This document shows positions 1 through 5,205 of a DNA stretch of 5,205 nucleotides, one piece after another (positions within the stretch are counted from its first letter, which is position 1; each line of letters opens with the position of its first letter). The stretch spans positions 1 through 5,205 of the forward strand of contig CACYZS010000118.1 of NCBI GenBank assembly GCA_902778985.1, given 5' to 3'. The stretch comes from an uncultured Ruminococcus sp. (lineage in GTDB: Bacteria > Bacillota > Clostridia > Oscillospirales > CAG-272). The notes under the pieces were generated by a model. It was not told where the DNA came from. It saw only the letters and a program-made list of their open reading frames with translations, and ran no database searches. Made by a program: the position numbers and the translations under genes.

Positions 1-366
<366 letters not shown>

Positions 367-439
367 TTATCATAAACCGACTTCCGCCGGGTTCATGCTT
401 TTTACCAGAGCGCTTTTCTTGCTCTATTACTTTTTCGAG

Positions 440-449
440 TTTTTCAAAG
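440..449 (-). promoter_or_regulatory. second boxA-like element in the 16S leader
   Basis: The minus strand reads CTTTGAAAAA, sharing CTTTGAAAA with the element at 521-537 and lying about 75 nt above the mature 16S end. It could be a second NusB/NusE contact or a remnant of leader duplication. It is short and sits in A-rich sequence, so chance occurrence is possible. Confidence 0.3.
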
Positions 450-520
450 TTTCTTTTCGGGATTCCTTGCACTTTCACCTTCGTATTTCTACCAAGTATT
501 TCGGTGCTTGAAATTCTGTT

Positions 521-537
521 GTTCAATTTTCAAAGAT
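521..537 (-). promoter_or_regulatory. boxA-like antitermination element, promoter-proximal copy
   Basis: The minus strand reads GATCTTTGAAAATTGAAC, closely resembling the boxA core (TGCTCTTTRACA) that recruits NusB/NusE in rRNA antitermination, and the CTTTGAAAA...GAACA block common in Firmicutes rRNA leaders. Its position, about 50 nt after the candidate transcription start and about 155 nt before 16S, fits that role. This is motif recognition by eye. Confidence 0.55.
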
Positions 538-588
538 CGTGCGCCCGTACCCTTCGGAAGCGGACTCCCTTTTGGGGCGAGCCCTATT

Positions 589-616
589 ATTCTACTATTT
601 CACGCCCCTTTTTCGA
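589..616 (-). promoter_or_regulatory. candidate rRNA operon promoter
   Basis: On the minus strand a -35-like TCGAAA (611-616; four of six consensus bases) and a -10-like TAGAAT (589-594; five of six) are separated by 16 bp. The predicted start is a G in the GGG at 582-584. Initiation with G is known for Bacillus rRNA promoters, where it ties transcription to GTP level; applying that here is inference. Phased A/T tracts at about 625-660 lie upstream and could act as an UP element. The -35 match is modest, so the promoter might be elsewhere in this AT-rich stretch. Confidence 0.4.
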
Positions 617-708
617 CCCGAACCCGCCATTTTTGAGCAAAAAAGGCTTCTTTTTTTCAAAAATGCGGCGATTTTGACGCATTATTCAATAATAATTACG
701 CAAATAAC

Positions 709-738
709 TTGCTATTTCCATATTCAGTATGGTATAAT
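709..738 (+). promoter_or_regulatory. sigma-A type promoter with extended -10 for the GGDEF gene
   Basis: TTGCTA (709-714) and a perfect TATAAT (733-738) are separated by 18 bp, and a TG one base upstream of the -10 makes an extended -10 (TGGTATAAT). Flanking DNA is AT-rich. The predicted start is about 744-746, giving a leader of about 97 nt before the GTG start at 842. It is divergent from the candidate rRNA promoter, with about 90 bp between the two -35 boxes. Confidence 0.75.
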
Positions 739-746
739 AGAAAAAA

Positions 747-823
747 GTGTTTCCGCAAGACAACCCGACGGACCGTGCCGGTCCGAGCGGAAACGCGAAC
801 CGTTCGCCGCCGTGATCGCGGCG
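747..823 (+). other. structured 5' leader of the GGDEF mRNA
   Basis: Almost the whole leader can fold. Helix A pairs 747-756 with 787-796 (ten base pairs, one G-U). It encloses a seven-base-pair hairpin (769-775 with 779-785, loop TGC) and a 12-nt asymmetric bulge (757-768). Hairpin C pairs 805-810 with 818-823 (six base pairs), ending five bases before the Shine-Dalgarno sequence. A third palindrome, GCGAAC-C-GTTCGC (795-807), overlaps both A and C, so it would compete with them. The conserved cores of the known cyclic-di-GMP riboswitches are not recognisable. It may be a stabilising 5' stem-loop, an uncharacterised regulatory RNA or, at 795-807, a DNA operator. The pairings are seen directly; any function is inference. 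Confidence 0.45.
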
Positions 824-827
824 CGGG

Positions 828-834
828 AAAGGAG
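828..834 (+). promoter_or_regulatory. Shine-Dalgarno site deciding the GTG start
   Basis: AAAGGAG lies seven bases upstream of GTG (842-844). It favours this start over an in-frame GTG at 812, which has no purine-rich site before it and falls inside a predicted hairpin loop. Confidence 0.8.
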
Positions 835-841
835 AGTTCGG

Positions 842-2011
842 GTGGACAAACAAGTCAACATTTTTCTCGACGTCTTCGGCCTTGCGTTCCTTTTCTTCCA
901 CGCCTTGCTCTGTCGTTGGTCCTATACGCGCAAGAAGAAACCTTCCCTTGCCTACCGGATCATGATCATTCTGATCTCGGTGTACGTCACGCTCGATCTC
1001 GCCGCCTGGGTGATCGACGGAAACGTGTTTCCGGGCTCGCGCGGTCTCTACACCGCGATCCTGCTGTTCTACTTCGCCGTGATCGGCTGCATCCCTCCGC
1101 TCTGGCTGATCTACTGTGACGACCGGCTGCAGTTCGATCCCAAGAAGAAGCGCCGCCGCACGATCCTCTATCTGCTCTTCGCGGCGATCAACCTGATCTC
1201 CCTGATCGTTCACGCGGCGGGCGTCCCGATCTTCCGCATCACGGAAGAGAACACCTACGTCCGCGGGCCGCTCTACCCCGTGCACGTGATCCTCTCGGTC
1301 GGCTGCATCGTCCTTTCGTTTGCGCTGATCTTCCGGCGGTGCAAAGGGCTTTCGCCGATCCAGCGGCAGGAGTACCTGGCGCTCTCGATGTTCCTCCCGC
1401 CCATTCTGATCGCGTTCCTGATCCAGATCCTGTACAAGGGCGGCTCGTTCCTCCCCATCTGTCTTTCGATCTCGGCGATCCTGTCCTTCCTTGCCGAGCA
1501 GGAACATCTGCTTCGCGTCGACCTGATGACCGGCACGCGCAACCGTTTCTCGTTTGAGCCGCAGGTCTTTTGGCTTCTGACGCACGTCCCCTACAACCAC
1601 ACGCTCTTCTGCCTGATGATCGACGCCGACAAGTTCAAGTCGATCAACGACCGCTTCGGACATTCCGAGGGCGACCGCGCGGTCTGCTCGATCGCGAACG
1701 CCCTGCTGTCCACCTGCGACCGCAACGATATGATCTGCCGGTTCGGCGGAGACGAGTTCATGGTGGTCGGACAGCGGTTCACCGAAGAGAACGTCAAGCA
1801 ACTGGTGCGCGACATCCACGCGTCGATCCAGACGGCGCAGGTCGAAGAGAACCTTCCCTACCGTCTGTCGGTCAGTATCGGCGTCGCGCTCTTCGATCCC
1901 GGCTTCTCGGGCACGCCCGACGAACTGCTCCGGATCGCGGATACCGATATGTACAAAAAGAAAGCCGAAAAGAAGGCGCTCGACCGCGGCGAAACGCCGC
2001 CGGCGGAGTAA
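842..2011 (+). CDS. membrane-anchored diguanylate cyclase (7-TM sensor + GGDEF)
   Basis: The predicted 389-residue enzyme condenses two GTP into cyclic di-GMP at the inner face of the membrane. GTG at 842 is chosen as the start because AAAGGAG (828-834) sits seven bases upstream; the reading frame stays open further 5' but without a start preceded by such a site. Residues 1-220 hold about seven hydrophobic segments (roughly 6-24, 40-58, 69-93, 105-123, 144-162, 178-196, 200-218) with basic loops such as KKKRRR, and no recognised extracellular sensor domain. The GGDEF domain starts at D227-LMTGTRNR. The metal- and guanine-contact residues D261, K266, N269 and D278 are present, as are RFGGDEF (300-306), a VSIGVA strand and the closing ADTDMY (366-371), so catalysis should be intact. 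The inhibitory I-site RxxD reads DRND (293-296) and lacks its arginine. The gene stands alone between its own promoter and a terminator. The signal sensed is unknown. Confidence 0.93.
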   Translation: MDKQVNIFLDVFGLAFLFFHALLCRWSYTRKKKPSLAYRIMIILISVYVTLDLAAWVIDGNVFPGSRGLYTAILLFYFAVIGCIPPLWLIYCDDRLQFDPKKKRRRTILYLLFAAINLISLIVHAAGVPIFRITEENTYVRGPLYPVHVILSVGCIVLSFALIFRRCKGLSPIQRQEYLALSMFLPPILIAFLIQILYKGGSFLPICLSISAILSFLAEQEHLLRVDLMTGTRNRFSFEPQVFWLLTHVPYNHTLFCLMIDADKFKSINDRFGHSEGDRAVCSIANALLSTCDRNDMICRFGGDEFMVVGQRFTEENVKQLVRDIHASIQTAQVEENLPYRLSVSIGVALFDPGFSGTPDELLRIADTDMYKKKAEKKALDRGETPPAE

Positions 2012-2026
2012 GCCTCCGATAAAGAA

Positions 2027-2058
2027 CCCCCGCATCCAAGCGATGCGGGGGCTTTTTT
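2027..2058. terminator. Rho-independent terminator between convergent genes
   Basis: A perfect ten-base-pair stem, CCCCCGCATC (2027-2036) with GATGCGGGGG (2042-2051), has a five-base loop. On the plus strand it is followed by C and six T, so it ends the GGDEF transcript 15 bases after its stop codon. Read on the minus strand, the same stem is followed by TTCTTTATC, a weaker U-rich tail, and lies about 45 bases past the stop of the hydrolase-like gene, so it probably serves both directions. Confidence 0.92.
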
Positions 2059-2096
2059 CGGCTTCCTTATTATTTACATACGCGTGACGCGCGGGA

Positions 2097-4049
2097 TCAG
2101 CGGAGAAGGAAGATCTCGGGGATCAGAACCTCCGCCCGCACGGAGAGCGTCAGCGTGTCGCCCGCGACCGTGAACGGGACGGTCTCCCACGACCCGTCCG
2201 GCGTCAGGCGCGACACGGTCGAGGGGATCCGGTCGACGGTGAGTTCCACCCCGTCGATCACGTCCAACCCGATGTTGAAGAAGGCGCAGAAGAGCGCGCC
2301 GTCGGGCATGGTCCCCGCGCGCAGATACACCTCGGCGTCGCCGGGATAGTAGACCGGCAGGCATCCGGTCGGGCGCAGGATCCGCAGCAGTTGCTTTTTC
2401 CGCGGCGCCGACAGAAACGAGAACGCCTCGGTCAGCGAGAACGCGGTATCGGGCGTCCCGGCAAAGACCACCGTCTCCCCGCCCGCGCGGGCAAAGCGCG
2501 TCGTGCCGGGACCGAGCGGCAGGCGTTCCCCGCGCTCGAGTTGCTTGAACAGGACCGAGTCGACCGTCACGCCGTCCGAGTTCGGCACGAGTTTTTGCGG
2601 TTTTACCTGCTCCCGGCAGGTCAGCCCGTCGAAAACCAGCGTGTCCCCGTCCGGAAGATCCTCCGTCCAGTCCTCGACCGTCACGCCGATCTTGTCGCCG
2701 TATCCCGCCTTCGCAAACGAGCGCGCCGCCGCGGCGTCCATCACCGTCGTCCCGGAAAACGCCCCGTCCATCTCTTCCTTGGTATACATGGACGCGATAT
2801 CGCCGTCGAGGAACGCGACGCCGCCCGCCTTCGACGAGAAGTAGAGCGGAAGCCCCAGGCGTTCGAGCACGTTTTGCGCGAAGGCGTGCTTGAAGAACGC
2901 GCCGTTCGAGGGCTGATACAAAAGATCTTTCGAGTAGTAGTAGGACGGTTCGGACGAGAGCGGGATCCGGCACCCGACGGGCGTCACGTCTTTTTCAAGG
3001 TCGGCGAGCGCCTCGTAGAACCCGGCGTATTTGGCAAGGATCCGCCGGTACGCTTCCCCGTCCCGGATATCCGCGTTCTCCAGATCCGTGATCCACTGTT
3101 TCGCGCCCCGCGCACCCTCGAGGATGCTCCCCGAAAAATGCGCGTGCAGCATCGACGCCGAGGTGCTGTACCGCAATTGCGGACAGGTATCGGTCTCGGC
3201 AAGCAGCACGTCGGCACGCCCGCCGAGCGCCTCGCGCTGATAGGCGGCGCGCAGGAAGGGGCGGGACAGGAAGCGGGCGCCGGGGGACGTGTAGTTGGCG
3301 TTGTTGAGCCGGACGACCGACGGGTTCCCCTCTCCCGCCAAGATCGAGGCGATCTCCGCCGCCCCTTCGCAACTGTTCCCGCAGGTGCAGTAGGCGCCGG
3401 GGATCTTCGGGTCGATCTCGTCGACGCCCGCCCGCATCTCGCGGACGCAGTCGATCAGAGAGTCGATCTGCGTCTGAATGTAGATCTTGGTCAGGGGATC
3501 GTTCGCCCCCTTCTCCGAGATATGCTCCCAGAGTTGTTCGCGCGTAAGCGACGTTCCGGCGCGGCGGTTGAACTCCGCCATGTGGCGTTCGCACGCGCAC
3601 CCTCTGCCCGGACGCGCCATCAGGCGGTAGTCGTCGTCGAGCATGATCACCGAGGGGCGGTGGGACGCGAGCGTCCGGAACACGGCGCGGAAATGCGCCC
3701 GGAACGCGGGATCGGCGGGACAGCAGATCTCGGGCGAGACCCCGTCCGAGAGCCGCACGAGTTTGGTGAAGGGCGAGGGTTCGGGAAGATGCCGCCCGTC
3801 GTGCCCGAGCGACGCCTGCACCAAAATCCCCGCCGCGATCCCCCGCTCCGCCAGCCGGTCGCGGAAAAGATCGAACGATTCACACAGGTATTCCGCCTCT
3901 TTCCTCGGCGGCGTCCCGACCGGGACCAACGTCATCATGAAGAGCGGCACGGAACAGATGCGTTCCTTGACCTGCCGCTCGATATCGTCGCAGATCTCCC
4001 CGATCTTTTCGGGGATCAGGGGCATGACGGAATAGTTTTGCAGTTTCAT
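2097..4049 (-). CDS. putative glycoside hydrolase-like protein (GH42/beta-galactosidase-like), uncharacterised
   Basis: The protein has 650 residues with no signal peptide or membrane segment, so it is probably cytoplasmic. ATG at 4047-4049 follows GGAG (4057-4060) by seven bases. The N-terminal half looks like a TIM-barrel hydrolase: strand-like segments end in GILVQASLGHDG (74-85), VIMLDDDYRL (134-143) and VLLAETDTCP (281-290). D138-D140 and E285 are the best candidate catalytic carboxylates. A CACERH cluster (151-156) follows the Asp triplet. Residues about 398-460 (LPLYFSS, VAFLDGD, a VMDAAAARSFAKAGYGDKIGV stretch) resemble the trimerisation (GATase-like) domain of GH42 enzymes. The C-terminus from about 565 looks like a beta-sandwich ending in EIFLLR. 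It would plausibly act on an imported oligosaccharide or glycoside, but the substrate is unknown. The family call rests on remembered motif patterns, not a search; a non-catalytic relative is possible. It lies 61 bp downstream of the flippase-like gene on the same strand. Confidence 0.6.
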   Translation of the reverse strand: MKLQNYSVMPLIPEKIGEICDDIERQVKERICSVPLFMMTLVPVGTPPRKEAEYLCESFDLFRDRLAERGIAAGILVQASLGHDGRHLPEPSPFTKLVRLSDGVSPEICCPADPAFRAHFRAVFRTLASHRPSVIMLDDDYRLMARPGRGCACERHMAEFNRRAGTSLTREQLWEHISEKGANDPLTKIYIQTQIDSLIDCVREMRAGVDEIDPKIPGAYCTCGNSCEGAAEIASILAGEGNPSVVRLNNANYTSPGARFLSRPFLRAAYQREALGGRADVLLAETDTCPQLRYSTSASMLHAHFSGSILEGARGAKQWITDLENADIRDGEAYRRILAKYAGFYEALADLEKDVTPVGCRIPLSSEPSYYYSKDLLYQPSNGAFFKHAFAQNVLERLGLPLYFSSKAGGVAFLDGDIASMYTKEEMDGAFSGTTVMDAAAARSFAKAGYGDKIGVTVEDWTEDLPDGDTLVFDGLTCREQVKPQKLVPNSDGVTVDSVLFKQLERGERLPLGPGTTRFARAGGETVVFAGTPDTAFSLTEAFSFLSAPRKKQLLRILRPTGCLPVYYPGDAEVYLRAGTMPDGALFCAFFNIGLDVIDGVELTVDRIPSTVSRLTPDGSWETVPFTVAGDTLTLSVRAEVLIPEIFLLR

Positions 4050-4056
4050 AGGTCTT

Positions 4057-4060
4057 CTCC
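4057..4060 (-). promoter_or_regulatory. Shine-Dalgarno site of the hydrolase-like gene
   Basis: GGAG, within GGGAGAAGACCT on the minus strand, ends seven bases before ATG (4047-4049) and supports that start codon. Confidence 0.75.
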
Positions 4061-4074
4061 CGTTTCAAAATACG

Positions 4075-4109
4075 ACGGAGCCACGCTTCGGTTTCGGAGG
4101 CGGCTCCGT
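4075..4109 (-). terminator. intergenic hairpin after the flippase-like gene (weak terminator or processing stem)
   Basis: A perfect eight-base-pair stem pairs ACGGAGCC (4075-4082) with GGCTCCGT (4102-4109), starting two bases after the stop codon at 4111-4113. The 19-base loop can partly pair internally. On the minus strand the stem is followed by CGTATTTTG, a short T run that makes a poor terminator tail. Only about 25 bases separate the stem from the next start codon, too few for an ordinary promoter downstream of it. Partial termination or transcript processing therefore seems more likely than full termination. Confidence 0.55.
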
Positions 4110-4110
4110 G

Positions 4111-5205
4111 TCAATTGGTTTCTTCGGTCCGGTCCGACGGATCGTCCCGCAAAAACGGATCGGGTTCGGGCGATTCGTCCGGCGGCGATTCGTCCGGCGG
4201 CGTCTCCCCGTCCGGTTGCGGTTCGGGTTCGGGCGGCGCGGGCTGTTCCGGTTCGGTCGCCGGTCCCACCGGCTGTTCCTCGACGGCGATCTCCTTCGCT
4301 TCGGGGATATCGGCTTCAACGTCCTCGCCCAGATCGGCGTCGGTGCGCCCGGCGCGAACGATCGAGCGGATATGGTGGCTCATGGTGATATAGCCGCAGA
4401 AGACGATCGCGAGATAACCCGAGACGCTCCGCGACAGGATCATCACGTACATCAGAAGCGAGTTCTGCCCCTCGAACGCCGGGAACGCCGAAAACATATC
4501 GACGAACAGGGTCTCGGAGATCCCGACCGCGCCGGGGAGCGGAATGGCGGACGCGCCGACCGTGCAGTACGCCTGCATCACCATCGTATCGACGAAGCCG
4601 ACCTTGACGCCGCAGGCGAGGAAGGTCAGGTAGGTGATGGGCATCAGGAGCACCCGCTGCATCACCGAGTAGAACAGCAATCGGAAGATGATCGCGGGGT
4701 TCTCGCGTATGATCTGCACGCACGCGCGGTAGTTGGCGATCGAGGCGCGGTACGAGGCGAGTTTGGCGTCGCGGTCCTTGAAGATGTGGAGCGCCGAAAG
4801 CAGCCGGATCACCAGGTTCCCGACCAGAAGGACCATCCGCTTCGAGAACATGAAGACCAGACACGCCAGGATCAGAAGCCCGTGGAACCCGATCCCGAGC
4901 CAGAAGCAGAGGATCTCTTTCTTGTCAAACCCCGAATAGAAGTCGGGGCGGATGAACAGGGCGAGCAGCCCGATCACGAGCAGTCCGAGCGTGTAGATCG
5001 AGACGTTCAGGACCAGGATCGCCGACGACTGCGAGAGCGGTACGCCGTCCTTGGTCATATAGTAGGCGGCGGCGGGTTGTCCGCCGGTCGCCGACGGGGT
5101 GATGGCGGAAAAGTAGAGGTCGGAGGAGGCGTAAACGGTACATTCCTTGATCGACTTTCTGTGTCCGATCAGTTTTAGGATCATGCCGAGGTTGCGCGCC
5201 TCGCA
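4111..5205 (-). CDS. YbhN/UPF0104-type flippase-like membrane protein (lysylphosphatidylglycerol synthase TM domain family), 5' partial
   Basis: 364 codons are visible and the frame is open to the right edge, so the N-terminus (probably the first transmembrane helices) is missing. Residues are numbered from the Met at 5182-5184, which is probably internal: the motif SAITPSATGGQPAAAYY (26-42) normally follows earlier membrane helices in this family. A second hallmark, IPLPGAVGISE (214-224), is intact. Hydrophobic segments lie near 55-78, 91-113, 117-133, 164-190, 197-215 and 242-268. The family includes the membrane domain of MprF, which flips lysyl-phosphatidylglycerol, but most members have no proven lipid substrate. 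No aminoacyl-transferase domain follows. Instead, residues 281-357 form a soluble tail rich in Glu, Asp and Pro with a doubled PPDES motif, probably disordered. The stop is TGA at 4111-4113. The family call is firm; the substrate is not inferable. Confidence 0.88.
   Translation of the reverse strand, partial: CEARNLGMILKLIGHRKSIKECTVYASSDLYFSAITPSATGGQPAAAYYMTKDGVPLSQSSAILVLNVSIYTLGLLVIGLLALFIRPDFYSGFDKKEILCFWLGIGFHGLLILACLVFMFSKRMVLLVGNLVIRLLSALHIFKDRDAKLASYRASIANYRACVQIIRENPAIIFRLLFYSVMQRVLLMPITYLTFLACGVKVGFVDTMVMQAYCTVGASAIPLPGAVGISETLFVDMFSAFPAFEGQNSLLMYVMILSRSVSGYLAIVFCGYITMSHHIRSIVRAGRTDADLGEDVEADIPEAKEIAVEEQPVGPATEPEQPAPPEPEPQPDGETPPDESPPDESPEPDPFLRDDPSDRTEETN
4171..4200. repeat. perfect 15-bp tandem duplication in the flippase tail
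   Basis: CGATTCGTCCGGCGG occurs twice head to tail (4171-4185 and 4186-4200). On the coding (minus) strand each copy encodes PPDES, so the duplication keeps the frame and extends the disordered acidic-proline tail. Being identical at DNA level, it may be recent or slippage-prone. Confidence 0.9.

Larger units (their letters stand above)
367..584 (-). other. 16S rRNA leader (pre-rRNA 5' region)
   Basis: This non-coding stretch of about 220 nt lies between the candidate rRNA promoter and the mature 16S 5' end and would be removed during rRNA processing. On the minus strand it is A-rich and purine-rich. It contains two boxA-like elements, described separately. It also has a hairpin directly upstream of 16S (375-393, GNRA-type loop GGAA, one bulged C) and a five-base-pair AGAGC/GCTCT hairpin (407-425). 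One strand of the long 16S processing stem would be expected here, but its partner lies 3' of 16S, outside the window, so it cannot be verified. No credible protein-coding gene is present. Confidence 0.7.

Noticed and set aside
639..656. AAAAAAG/CTTTTTT hairpin as a terminator
   Set aside because: The stem is almost all A-T with a four-base loop and no gene end nearby; more likely A/T tracts upstream of the rRNA promoter.
747..823. Known cyclic-di-GMP riboswitch (GEMM-I or GEMM-II) in the GGDEF leader
   Set aside because: The conserved core sequences of those riboswitches are not found, so only an unassigned structured leader is reported.
539..841. N-terminal extension of the GGDEF protein to ATG 539
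   Set aside because: It begins upstream of the recognised promoter (709-738) and crosses the rRNA promoter region; the GTG at 842 has a good Shine-Dalgarno site.
686..2035. Long antisense frame of 449 codons opposite the GGDEF gene
   Set aside because: The Arg/Asp-rich composition is typical of the reverse strand of a GC-rich gene, and it covers the terminator and promoter; no family motif.
2391..4388. Long plus-strand frame of 665 codons opposite the hydrolase-like gene
   Set aside because: An Arg/Pro/Gly-rich shadow of GC-rich coding DNA, spanning two genes and the hairpin between them, with no domain signature.
5182..5184. ATG at 5184 as the true start of the flippase-like gene
   Set aside because: The frame stays open to the window edge and the first family motif comes only 25 residues later, where earlier membrane helices are expected; the gene is 5' truncated by the window.

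Overview
The window looks like a chromosomal segment from a high-GC member of the Clostridia (Bacillota). The basis is the 5' part of a 16S rRNA gene, which has clostridial-type signatures and a compact V1 hairpin, plus clostridial-style protein families. Coding DNA is strongly GC-rich with many G/C third positions, whereas the DNA around the rRNA promoter is AT-rich. The 16S fragment suggests an uncultured, possibly gut-associated lineage; order or family cannot be fixed by eye. The window opens inside the 16S gene, which is where short-read assemblies commonly break.

Layout: (1) 1 to about 366, minus strand: the first roughly 370 nt of 16S rRNA, running off the left edge. (2) About 367-740: a long rRNA leader with two boxA-like elements and small hairpins, then a candidate rRNA promoter (minus) and, divergent from it, a strong extended -10 promoter (plus). 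(3) 842-2011, plus strand: a membrane-anchored diguanylate cyclase with about seven N-terminal transmembrane helices and an intact GGDEF catalytic core but no I-site arginine. Its mRNA leader is predicted to be heavily structured. (4) A strong hairpin terminator at 2027-2058 between convergent genes. (5) 2097-4049, minus strand: a 650-residue cytoplasmic protein that reads like an uncharacterised glycoside hydrolase of the beta-galactosidase/GH42-like type. (6) 4111 to the right edge, minus strand: the C-terminal part of a YbhN/MprF-type flippase-like membrane protein with an unusual acidic, proline-rich tail containing a perfect 15-bp tandem duplication. A hairpin lies in the 61-bp gap between (6) and (5).

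No pathway clearly unites the genes. The two minus-strand genes are probably on one transcript, modulated by the hairpin between them. The GGDEF gene is a separate single-gene unit. I see no mobile element, CRISPR array, phage gene or defence system. The less ordinary points are the structured leader of the cyclase gene, the unassigned hydrolase-like protein with its Asp-triplet motif, and the flippase tail.
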